DNA of 64,000 bases from Volvox africanus (taxonomy: Eukaryota; Chlorophyta; Chlorophyceae; Chlamydomonadales; Volvocaceae): contig BSDZ01000086.1 of the NCBI GenBank assembly GCA_030268105.1, positions 1,054,001-1,118,000 of the forward strand. The letters run 5' to 3'. Of this stretch, positions 22,007 to 31,515 are shown piece after piece (position 1 is the first letter of the stretch; every line of letters starts with the position of its first letter). The notes beneath the pieces were generated by a model. It saw only the letters and a program-made list of their open reading frames with translations, did no database searches and was not told where the DNA came from. The position numbers were made by a program, and so were the translations under genes.

Positions 22007-23043
22007 GCGGGTGTCCAGGCTTCGAGGGAAGCGAAACCTCCTTTCTTCGTCAAATTCGTAAGCGGGGCCGCAATAATGGAGTATTTATTGATAAACTTAC
22101 GAATGTAGTTGGTCAAACCCAAGAACTGGCGTAGTTTGGTGAGATTCTGCGGCGCGGGCCACTCGCGAACCACAGCTACTTTCTGAGGGTCCATCCTTAT
22201 TCCAGTGGCCGACACGATGTGGCCCAAATACTCCACCTGAGGCTGCGCCCAAAAACACTTGGCGTGTTTAGCAAACAATTGCTCCCGCTTCATCACCTCA
22301 AGCATGAGCTCGAGATGCTTCAGGTGCTCCTCGCGCGTCTTGGAATATATTAAAATATCATCCAAATAGCAAACGACGAACCTGTCGATATACGGTCTGA
22401 ACATGCGATCCATCACTGCTTGAAATGTGGCAGGCGCATTAGTAAGTCCAAACGACAAGACGGTGTACTCAAAGTGACCAAAGGGGGTCCGAAAAGCGGT
22501 TTTCGGAATATCAGAGGCAGCAATGCGTATCTGATTATACCCTTGTTCAAGGTCAATCGAGGAAAAATAAGCTGAGCCCTTCAGCTTATCGAGCAGGTCA
22601 TCAATGCGTGGCAAAGGGTAGCGATTTTTAATCGTGGTCGCATTCAAGCCCCTATAATCAATGCACATCCGCAACGTCCCATCCTTCTTACTGACAAACA
22701 ATATCGGCGCAGAATATGGCGATGTGCTGGGCCGAATCATACCATTTGCGAGCAGATCCCCCACTTGCTGCTTCATCCGCTCAATTTTGGCAGCCTAACC
22801 TGTATATAGGTTGTGAAACGGATTGCACTCGAACACAAAGGGGACCATATAATCAGCAGGTAACATAGGTGGGAGCCCCAGGATGACATATGCATCAGTA
22901 TAATTTGGCAATAGGGGGGCTGCGACCTCAGGATCTTTCACAAGAGACTGCGCGGTGGTAACAATCAATTGCACCCAAGGCCTCGCAAGCAATTCATGGA
23001 TGCCTTCCCTTATCACTTGATAAGCTACTCTTTCATCCTTCAA
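21769..23043 (-). pseudogene. Element B reverse transcriptase with upstream linker
   Basis: Frame 22776-21769 has RT motifs [33 protein letters not shown] and [11 protein letters not shown]. Frame 23043-22795 has the linker before RT, out of register by a shift near 22797. Between 23050 and 23700 only short broken frames occur where protease should lie, and no D-S/T-G protease motif was found. It matches 3207-4481 almost exactly. Confidence 0.86.
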
Positions 23044-23709
23044 GCTTGGGTTCTTTATTTCGGCGGACGAACGCCGCTAACGAAATTAACCACAGGCTCC
23101 GCACAGTTCCGCCCTCCTCTGGTGTGACATCTTAGTACGACAGACAAGGTACCTTAAGCGATAGGTTCCCTTTTGCACAATGGCCAGTTGTGCTGGATTC
23201 CATATCGATGCGCACGCGGTACTGTCGTTATGTCGCGGCACCCAATGTCCATGTAGTGCTGTCTCCGAGAGACCTTGTTGCACTCATTGAGCCCTAACAC
23301 GCAGAGGGTCTCTTCGACGACTAAGGGTGATTCTGCCCACGATGGGATGCTTACCCTCATTAGCGAGGGTAACCTGACCGCTCATACGACTATGGGGTCA
23401 ACCCCATCATGCTTATCGCTCTTTGTCATAGAGATAAGGTCGTCAGTGACACCTGTAACACATAGGTGCCCAAAACAAAAACGACTTCATTGTCATCGAA
23501 AAAGTCAAGCGTAGTGAACCTCCGCTACGCTCCTGCGACCCACAATGCTCCATAGGCAAGGATTCATTAAGGAAGCATATTTACTAACCATCGGATGATC
23601 TAGTCAGAGTTAGTGAAAGACCTTCTTTCTACCAGCATTGCTGGTTACAATTAAGAGTAATCCCGGTGAGTGCATAATGTCTAACTCTATGCCGGATATC
23701 AGTTCCTTG

Positions 23710-24987
23710 TTAATGCGGACTGGGTGGTTCGACCACATCGACAGAAGTCGTGCCCTGTGCTTCGTCCGTCGATCGTAATTCCGCGGCTAACGGGGGTAGG
23801 AGCGGGCAGCTCCTCGTAGGATGATTTGATGTGCACCAAAGGCAAACTCCCAATTGTCGTCGCTGCACAAACTCCGCCTGGGTGCATCCCCACTTAGTAA
23901 GCCATCGGTTTTGCGTCCTTGACCGCTTCGATTCTGACGCAACTCCACGTGACTCGGCGGTATTTTGCGGTGCGTCCCTCCTTTTCCGTATACTCCGAGT
24001 TATCTGAGAATCTCGTGGGATTAATACCTGGCTGCCAGGAATATGAGCATGACTGGTCGACGGAGCACCACCACGGTGTATCGGAGCTGGAGGTAGTGGA
24101 ATGCCAGTAGTCTCAGGTGCTGGATCAGTCTCGTTAGAGATATCTTGCGTCGTGTCAACTGATAAAGGTGCTAAAGATGCTGGGCGTTCCTGTCTCGTTC
24201 CAAGGCGAGCTTCAACGCCACGAACGATCTGAACCCATCGCGTATACGATCTTGTCCCTTCCCGTGTTAGGTCCGTGATACTCGCTCGAGCTAACTGAAG
24301 CGAGAGACCACGTTGGAACCAATAAATGTAGTCTCCTTCTGAGAAACCAATCATGGGTGCTGTTACTGCTTCGAAACGCATCCGGTAGTCCTCCACGGAC
24401 TCGTTAGGTCGCATGCGATAAGCGCCTGCGTGTAACTCTCGGTACATAGCACCCACTTGCGACTGATTGCCGGGAGCGAAATGAGTAAGGAGCGCGTTAA
24501 TTAATTCTTCGAATGTAAAGTGTTCCTGTACAGTGGTCCAATGATCATACCATTCTCTCGCGACGCCGCTTAGTGTAGCTCCGATGAAAAGACACTTCAC
24601 TTCATCGTGATCACCACCCTTTACCAACTTCAGATACTTTTTAGCATCACGAACATAGGAACGGGTAGCACTTGCAGTATTCTTAGGTTCGGCATCATGA
24701 TGAGTATGGAGTTGAGGTGTTGGGACTACGAAACCAGGAACCCCACCTTCATCCATAAGTTGCTGTAGCGATACCATCACTGGATTCCGCTCCCCCTCGG
24801 TGGACCTCACAGAATCTGGCGCCCCAGAAGGATTCTGGGCTGGATAAGGGGCATTCGACTGGGGAATATCTGATTGGGGATTATATAAGTTATCAGTGTT
24901 TGGTGTGATCTCCGGTTCTTCATAACGGACACTAACATTAATCTGGTCACCCTCCTCCATAGTTGGTGGGTACTGATCACACGACAT
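23710..24987 (-). CDS. Element B gag
   Basis: Open from ATG at 24987 (the frame extends slightly upstream). An acidic, Pro/Asn-rich N-terminus is followed by the gag core CLFIGATLSGVAREWYDHW and FEAVTAPMIGFSEGDYIYWF. A Ser/Arg/Lys-rich tail with KRSRTQNRWLTKWGC follows, then a zinc knuckle CLWCTSNHPTRSC (C-X2-C-X3-H-X4-C). It ends PPSPH. It is the only intact reading frame of element B. The role is to package element RNA into particles, from family knowledge. Confidence 0.92.
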   Translation of the reverse strand: MSCDQYPPTMEEGDQINVSVRYEEPEITPNTDNLYNPQSDIPQSNAPYPAQNPSGAPDSVRSTEGERNPVMVSLQQLMDEGGVPGFVVPTPQLHTHHDAEPKNTASATRSYVRDAKKYLKLVKGGDHDEVKCLFIGATLSGVAREWYDHWTTVQEHFTFEELINALLTHFAPGNQSQVGAMYRELHAGAYRMRPNESVEDYRMRFEAVTAPMIGFSEGDYIYWFQRGLSLQLARASITDLTREGTRSYTRWVQIVRGVEARLGTRQERPASLAPLSVDTTQDISNETDPAPETTGIPLPPAPIHRGGAPSTSHAHIPGSQVLIPRDSQITRSIRKRRDAPQNTAESRGVASESKRSRTQNRWLTKWGCTQAEFVQRRQLGVCLWCTSNHPTRSCPLLPPLAAELRSTDEAQGTTSVDVVEPPSPH

Positions 24988-25404
24988 GTATTCCAATTAG
25001 TACCTTAAAAGGACAAAGAGATAAAGGTAGGACTCTACCTTTGGGTTTGTCGCTCGTGTACTGTCCGCATTCGAGTAAACTCCGATGCGAGTGAAAATGT
25101 AATCCACCACTACGTAATCACCTTCAAAGGAGTATATCCTTAGTAGCTGGACCTGTCAGGTATCCACTTATTGGGGAAGCGATTCCGAGTATGATGGCAA
25201 AGAAATCCCTTCTGTGAACTTAAGAACTTTCCGGGTAGCGAAAATACAATTAGTATCAACAGACGATTGTTATATCAAAAGTTCAGAGAGAGGATAATAC
25301 AGTACCGATTTTCCGACGAAGTTTTCCCGTGATGCTTCTCGCCGCCGTTCACTCGTGAAAGGATCTACTCCCCAATAGCGACGATGAGACAGCAGTGAGT
25401 CAAA

Positions 25405-25418
25405 CCGTCTCACTACCA
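25405..25418 (-). promoter_or_regulatory. Primer-binding site of element B
   Basis: Minus-strand TGGTAGTGAGACGG, four bases inside the 5' LTR. The D element has TGGTAGCGAGACAG at the same place, a C/T difference at a CpG. Confidence 0.65.
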
Positions 25419-25422
25419 AATT

Positions 25423-26237
25423 TGTTGTATCCTTCCTTCTTCAATCATACATTAGATCTGCACATCTGGATGTTAGCTGAGTGTGTACCAAGCTTACGAA
25501 CAGCAAGGCAATCCAATGCGAATAGTAGACAGCGGAAGACTCAACAATAAGGAAAGATTCAACTTACAATGTTCTTCAATTACAGATTTGTAGTCTGCCA
25601 TCAGACCCCGCGGGCGATGTTCATCACTCGGCTGCAGATGGAGTGCTAGAATAGCTCAGGCTGAATATAAATGATTATATCGTATGTATGCGTATCAGAT
25701 AGAGTTAAGTACTCGGGTACTTAGTCCAAAATAGCATCGAGCCGACTTCGGTTCTCTAGGCGGCCGTCCTTGCACCTATCACGTCGTGATACCGATGTGC
25801 AGTACAGGTCTCACTGGATTTCGATCTCAAGTGTGAGTACCTTCGTAGCACTATTCTAAATATCGTGTCATCCGTGATATTAATGGATGCAACGCATGCA
25901 ATATGCGAAGGTCCGAATATCGATATTCAGTTGCCGACCCAACCATCGCGATCGTCGGATTCTCGCATACGCGTATAGTTTATGAAGTAGATGAGATAAT
26001 AATATTTAAAGTATTATTACGTGATATAATATGCCAATGGATAGATCGCGCATTAATTATCGATATCGAGTCAAACATGTTGACCAACAGCGCGACGTCG
26101 TAGGTGATAATGCAGCATGCCTGATTAGCTAGATATACTCGAGTATATCATGCTAATATGCTTGTATCATGCTTCACAATGCTTAAATGCGTTGCGGTCT
26201 TCATTGGTGCAAACGGTGATCGAACCCGCGTACAACA
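25423..26237 (-). repeat. 5' LTR of element B
   Basis: 815 bp, TGTTGTATCC to GCGTACAACA, followed by GGTCC, the target duplication. Confidence 0.96.
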
Positions 26238-26242
26238 GGTCC

Positions 26243-26281
26243 AATCTTTGACACTACCCGTAGATACCCCAGGATACTACA
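26243..26281. mobile_element. Right part of the ~100-bp LTR-like mini insertion
   Basis: Continuation of 19100-19160 after the B insertion. It ends ATACTACA and is followed by GCAAA, which matches four of five bases of the left flank GCAAT. Confidence 0.6.
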
Positions 26282-26639
26282 GCAAATACCTCTTGGCATC
26301 ACGTACATAAGAATGAGTGGCACTCACGGTAACCCTGGGTTCCATGTCGTAAGAGATATGGAGCTGGGGTGTTGGGATGACGAAACCGGTGGCTCCATCA
26401 TCGTTTGTGAGTCCTTGTGGCGGTGTAGGCGTCAGGTTTAGTGCAGTGTCATTAACTTTGGTAGGCGTGGATGCCCTGGGGGGGTCATGGACTGGGTAGT
26501 AGGACTCCGACAGAGGGATAATTTCTTGGGATATATGTGAATCGGCTACGTTCGATGCGGCAACAGGATCCCCGCCGGGAATACCAACATCAATCTGATC
26601 ATCCCCTTCTGGGATTAAGTGGTCTAGTGGAAGAGACAT
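26277..26639 (-). pseudogene. Family D gag, N-terminal part
   Basis: ATG at 26639. The product has an acidic Pro-rich leader, PQLHISYDMEP, and SYVRDAKRYL at the break, which aligns with SYVRDAKKYLKLVKGG in B gag. The downstream half is at 18292-19099. The true coding sequence ends at about 26282; the last few bases belong to the insert. Confidence 0.86.
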
Positions 26640-27096
26640 GGACTCTAGTTGTGCACTCGCAAAGACAAAAAGGTGGAACTATGTACTGTAGAACCTTCGA
26701 TCAGCAGACTATCGGTTCCTTTCGTGTACCATTCACGCACTCACATAGTTTGATAAGAGCAGTAATACAACCCACCAACGTGCCCGTAAGGTCGGGGTGG
26801 CGTAGTCTTAACAGTCTGGTCTGCTCGGGGTTCAAATGTCGAGCGACCGACACCATGTGCGGAGGCGATGTAACTCCTCCTGCAATTTCAGTGTTCGCTG
26901 GCAACGAAGGTGTGGTTAATATCCAGGGACAAACACAAAGACAATGGTTCGGAAATAAGGCTGCACAATACAGATTTTTCAGCGAAGTTGCCTTGTGCCC
27001 CACCATCCCTCACTCACACGAGAACCTACTTCCAACAATGACAATGAGACAGCCGTGAGTCGAACTGTCTCGCTACCAAATTTGTTGTATCCTTCC
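26640..27096 (-). mobile_element. Family D leader, primer site and start of 5' LTR
   Basis: Untranslated leader upstream of D gag on the minus strand. The primer-binding site is TGGTAGCGAGACAG (27078-27065), then the first 14 bases of the LTR end, TGTTGTATCCTTCC (27083-27096), before the solo A LTR. Confidence 0.8.
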
Positions 27097-27930
27097 TGTT
27101 GTGCCACGGTTCGTTTCCCGCCGATGCGTAGGTCGATGCGACGCTACGAGGTGAAGTGCTATTTTGATGAACGCATGAACGATCAATGCATATGAATGAA
27201 CTTGCATGATATAAATGTATTCGTATACATTTATATATGTATTTGGCATGTCACCATTATCCATCGCGACATCGCATCATGGCAAATCCGCCTAGCATGC
27301 ATGAAATCCCAAACGATCGAGAAGTGCATTATGCTCATGCTATGAAATGATAAGTAATATTATTTGATATAATATTACTTCATTACAGCACACGTTGAGA
27401 GCGCCGCACGCGTCGCGATACATGCCTTGCAACCGAATATTGTTATTCGGACCCTTGCATCATGTGAATGCCGGAAAGGCTTATCGGTTGTTATACGTGG
27501 ACATTGCCTATACGCAGTAGGGTTGTCACACCTAGGATCGGCCTCCTAGTGTGGATCGTACGGCGTCGTGATGCTGCGAGTATAACAGATGCGAGGACAG
27601 CTAAGTAAGATAAGACATTCGATACTGGAGAACACTTGTGTGTTCAACATTACTATTACTATACGCTCTTCTACTTAGCCCGAGCTAAGCCTAAACTTCG
27701 CTTATCACCGCCGCGTGATGATTGCTTGCTTCCGGTGCTGACAGTGATGTCGTCCATTGCATCACTCCGGTCTGTAAGATTGTAAGTTATATCTCTTCTT
27801 GTCTTGAAGTCTTCCGCTGTCCCTGTTTGCTCTCGCTTGCCTTGCTGTACTTGCAAGTGCTCGGGCATCGGTGTCGAAAGCCTTCAGACGCACAGATACT
27901 TATGAGCAAACCCGAAGGAGAGGTACAACA
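27097..27930 (+). repeat. Solo LTR of family A inserted in the D 5' LTR
   Basis: 834 bp from TGTTGTGCCACGG to GGTACAACA, matching 2357-3180 in orientation and structure. It is flanked by a perfect CTTCC duplication (27092-27096, 27931-27935). No internal element sequence is attached, so this is a product of LTR-LTR recombination. Confidence 0.94.
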
Positions 27931-28193
27931 CTTCCTTCTTCAATCATGCACTGAATCTGCACATCTGGGTGTTAGCTACGAGTGCTTTGTGCTTATGAAC
28001 AGTAAAGCACTCCAATGCGAGCAACGTGACAGCGGAAGACTTAAAGACAAGGAAAGTTTCAACTTACAATGATTCTCGATTACAAATTAGCAGTCTGCCG
28101 TCAGACCCCGCGGGCAGCGTTCATCATGCGGCTGGAAATGGAATGCTAGATTACCTCGGGCCGATAATGAATGAGTATAACCTATGTATGCCC
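27931..28193 (-). repeat. Remainder of the D 5' LTR, truncated
   Basis: Continues the LTR interrupted at 27096. It resembles the first third of the B LTR (for example CTTCTTCAATCAT, GACAGCGGAAGACT, CAGACCCCGCGGGC) with many substitutions. Similarity stops near 28193 (TATGTATGC), where unrelated GC-rich sequence begins, so the distal part of the LTR is lost. Confidence 0.8.
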
Positions 28194-29035
28194 AAGGAAG
28201 GGGCGCGGCTACCGGGGATGCCAGCTCCCCGCAGCCCTGAGAGGAAAAGGTGCGCCGGCGGGCCGTCCAGGCGTGGGCTCCGTGTCGGAGCCAGGGCACC
28301 GAAAAGAGATGGATCCCCCCGAGGCTGTTTGGGCTACGGTCGATGCCGTCCCGCGGGGAGTGTAGCAGCCGGCTTCCAGACGGGCCCCGGCGGCTAGGGC
28401 GTTGCTGTGCCAATGTCCTTGTGTGAGACGCCACTGTCGTGGGTCCGTGGGTGACAGCTCACACTCCATGCGTGCGGAGCCAAAACCGTCCTCACTTGTC
28501 TGCGCAGATGTCGGTCTCGTGTCCATGCGCGGGGAACTGCGTCACTAGGTGTTGAAGAAAAGAATTCCTCAGGATGATGACCCAAGGGTAGCAACACCGT
28601 AGAGGTGCACTTGCCGTTGCGGTGATGAGACTGGCCAAGTCCCTTGATATCGGAAGCACCCGGAGGCATCGCACACTCCTACCGTCGCAGCGTAGATGCT
28701 GTCCGAAGAAAGAAGCGGAATGTGTAGATCTGCAGCTTCACACAAACGCCTGAAGCCCGAGCCCGTTCGTGTGAGGACACGATGGCTTGGCTTCGCCTGG
28801 TTGTGGGGGTATGTGAGGCTGGCGCAGCAGTGCGCTAGCTGTAGCTCGGGCAACTACACTAGACACTGGCCTCACAGCCCGGCCCTGGGGTGAGACTGTG
28901 CTACCTGTTCCTAGATCTGTCGGTGATGGGGCGTCACGTCGCGCAGTCACCTACTCCTCCAAGCTCCGTCGCGGAGCTCTATTGGCAGCTAATCAGGGTG
29001 ATCAGTCCTGATAGCGCCTTTATTAGGCTGATCTA
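28194..29035. other. GC-rich segment of unknown origin upstream of the DIRS-like frame
   Basis: Only short overlapping frames on both strands, none with recognisable motifs. The sharp junction with D at about 28193 suggests it is either part of the DIRS-like element (its 5' non-coding or decayed RT region) or older host sequence. No RT motif could be seen. Confidence 0.4.
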
Positions 29036-29896
29036 TTGGCGGCCTGGGCAGATGTGCGGAATGTGAACTACTGTAAGAGTCTGTATGATATTCTTACAAT
29101 GGCTCAATTCCGAGCAGTCTATATCGACCAGGCAAAGCGCTTCCAACAGGAAGTCTTCGCCTTATATAACAGCAAGAGATCACCAAAACGTACGGCTCTT
29201 GGATCCAGCAACGAGCAACTGTCATTCACGCCAATCAGCAGCTGTTGGAACTATCGTTTCCTAACCGCTCTTTTACCAGAATTGTCACGCCGTCAACGGT
29301 GCTTGACAGTGCTTATCAGGGAGGATAACACTTGTGCGCAGGCAGTTTTGGGGCGTCTGTCTTCCAGGTCCCCGTGTTTGCATGAGGAGATGAGGTGTTT
29401 ATGGAGTTTCCTGCAGGAACATAGCATTATCCTCCAGGTAGAACAGGTAGCTAGTGCTGAGAATGAAGCGGATGCAGCTTCTCGTTGGATACATCAGGAT
29501 GATTATCGTTTGCACCCTCACCTTTTTCATCTTATTGAGAACCGTTTTGGTCCGCATGACGTGGATTTATTTGCCTCGCATACCAACACGCAGCTGCCTT
29601 GCTTCTTCTCACGGCATCATTGCCCGGGCTCATCGGGTGTGAACGCACTTTTACAACCCTGGACTGGGCACAACGCTTACGGTTGCCCAACCCTGGACCT
29701 GGACTTCTTGATGGCCGTGGTGCAGAAGGTCCGAGAAGAGCAGGCGTGTGTTACCCTGGTGGTCCCCTACTGGACAGCTCAACCTTGGTGGCAGCAACTC
29801 ATGGAGCTAGCAGTGGACCTGGTTTTCCTCCCATCCAACACCGTGCTGTTTGCTCCTGGGATGGGAGGTTCGAGCACCTTCGAGGTCCTCCTCTGA
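29036..29896 (+). pseudogene. DIRS-like RNase H region
   Basis: A 286-residue frame. It shows a divergent RNase H core (LTVLIREDNTCAQAVLGRL, about residues 94-112), the end motif VASAENEADAASR (about 139-151) and the DIRS-typical extension FGPHDVDLFASHTNTQLPC (about 170-188). WTGHNAYGCPTLDLDFL and VTLVVPYWTAQPWWQQLM follow. The extension after RNase H is characteristic of DIRS elements and is absent from Ty3/gypsy. The N-terminal 80 residues show no clear family motif. Confidence 0.84.
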
Positions 29897-29904
29897 GTTG
29901 GCAG

Positions 29905-31042
29905 GTCGTAGCAGTACGGGTGCAGTGATAGAGTGGTCTCGCTCTCTTGAGGCTAATGCCGTTGCTAGGGTGGCCCCTAGGTATGGCCTTAATCTGGGTT
30001 TGGTTGCTGCCCCTCCCGTGGTTTCGGACCTGCTGGTTTCTCAGTCGGGAGCTGCAGGGTTAGATCATTTGGCCCGTCTCCAACAGATAGTGCAGGTCGA
30101 AATGGCTTTGGTTGGTGCTAGTACTTGGCGGTCTTATGGTCCTCATTTTGCGGCCTTTGTGCGTTTTTGTGTGATGGAAGGCTTGGAGTTCCTTCCAGCA
30201 TCCTTCTATGCAGGCTTGTTGTGGGGTCAGTTTCTTGCAGCAAAAGGCACTGTCCAGGCACGTACCGCACAGCCATACTTCAGTGCTGTTAACACAATTC
30301 ACGACCTTCTGGGTTATCCAAGCCTTGTGCGGGAGATAATACCTTGCTTGTGGCCTTCAGAAAGGGTTGGGAGCGTCTTCAGGTCTCCCTTTCCCCCACC
30401 TCCTCTTTAGTCTTAGCCTTCAGTGCGGAGAGTGCTTGGGTGCTGTATGAGGCGTTACCGTTCGTTTCGGCTAGCTCTCCAGTTTTCTTGCCGCTTTTAT
30501 TTGTTGTTTTGGGGTTTTGTTTGTTCCTGCGCCCGGATTGCCTACTTTCGGTTTGTTGGGCACGTGTGGTGGAATTGGGAGGTATCACGGTTTTCCAGTA
30601 CAAGCCCATTAACTGGAAGGGTAGGGTAGTGTCTGCTGAACGTGCCCCAGTGCTGCAGTTTCCTCTTTGTGGTTTTCCGTTTCTCCGAGTTGCCTTGTTG
30701 CAGCGTTTAGCTCAGGACCAGTCTCGTCTTTAGCCTGTCCGTCAGTCTACTCAAGGGGCAGAGCGTTGGTTCGACCTGGTGCTTGGTCAGTTTGGTTTAC
30801 AGAGCCTTCGGGGCGTGCACACTCTGTATAGTCTAAGGCGAGGTGGTGCCTCGGCGGCCCGTGCAGCTGGTGTTCCCTTGGAGGTTGTGGAAGCTTTTGG
30901 TGGTTGGAGTGCTAATTCGTCGGCTTTGCGGGAGCATTATCTTAACTTAGGTGTTCGCGCCTGCCCTAAATCGTTAGCTTTTTTTGGCCCTCTGGCGGTT
31001 GGCCGGGTTGCGCCGTTTGGAGTTCAGTGCTTCAACCGTTAA
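29905..31042 (+). pseudogene. DIRS-like tyrosine recombinase
   Basis: The N-terminal SAM-like segment (VGASTWRSYGPHFAAFVRFC, QARTAQPYFSAVNTIHDLLG) is in the frame ending at 30410. The catalytic domain is in the frame from 30344: FCLFLRPDCLLSVCW with the probable first catalytic Arg. After a TAG at 30731 it resumes with RGVHTLYSLRRGGASAARAAG and VEAFGGWSANSSALREHYLNL, matching the H-x-L-R and final Tyr boxes. Broken by one shift and one stop. Confidence 0.82.
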
Positions 31043-31500
31043 GCGTTGGTATCTTTTCTTTGGATTTTGTTCTGAGAGCAACAACTAATGCGGGCTTGCG
31101 TTAGGAAGCCGGGTTAGTTAGGCGTAAGGCCTAGGTAAGGCGTTTAAGCTAAGGGCCTTACCTCAGCCCGTGTCCTCAGGGCTGTACATATTCTTATATT
31201 GTTCTTGTTGTTCAGCACGCGTCAATTCATCGGTTCTTGACCTAGGCCTTTATTAGCACAGTGCAATTGTAACAGAAATGGCAAATAGCTTTTGTTCCGA
31301 GAGCAACAATTAACTGGTAGTTATACGAAGACTTAATTGTTCTCTTCGGAGTTTGGACAAATACTCGCGCGTATAGCACTACAAATTGGACGAGCAACTT
31401 GCCGAGTACATCTAAAACAACACGATTGGTGCTAGAATGGAACGTTATAGATCCCAACTGATAGACCATTCCAGAACACGACGGAAGGAATTTTTGGAAT
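31043..31500. other. Non-coding junction between DIRS-like and old Ty3 remnants
   Basis: AT-richer, no coding frame recognised. It contains a local inverted motif (TAAGGCCTAGGTAAGG with GGGCCTTACCT, 31122-31164). A roughly 22-base motif TGTTCYGAGAGCAACAAYTAA occurs near 31067 and again near 31292. This is possibly the 3' end of the DIRS-like element. Confidence 0.45.
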
Positions 31501-31515
31501 TTCTGAAAATCAACG

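Larger units (their letters stand above)
19161..26237 (-). mobile_element. Ty3/gypsy chromodomain element B, full length, decayed pol
   Basis: A 7,077-bp minus-strand element with 815-bp LTRs at both ends and a perfect target duplication GGTCC (19156-19160 and 26238-26242). The LTRs differ at five positions, all CpG versus TpG/CpA. Order is LTR, primer-binding site (25418-25405), leader, gag, broken protease region, RT, RNase H, integrase, chromodomain, purine tract, LTR. It inserted into the mini insertion lying within D gag. Confidence 0.96.
29036..31042 (+). mobile_element. DIRS-like (tyrosine recombinase) retroelement, decayed
   Basis: Plus-strand RNase H region followed by a tyrosine recombinase, the gene order of DIRS/Ngaro-type retroelements (the Volvox Kangaroo element belongs to this group). 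These elements integrate with a recombinase instead of an integrase. RT proper is not visible and may be lost or very decayed. The recombinase has one frameshift (30340-30410) and an in-frame TAG at 30731. Terminal repeats could not be delimited. Confidence 0.82.

Noticed and set aside
28026..28950. Several overlapping frames on both strands in the GC-rich segment
   Set aside because: GC-rich DNA opens all frames. No motif, no consistent splice signals and no preferred strand.
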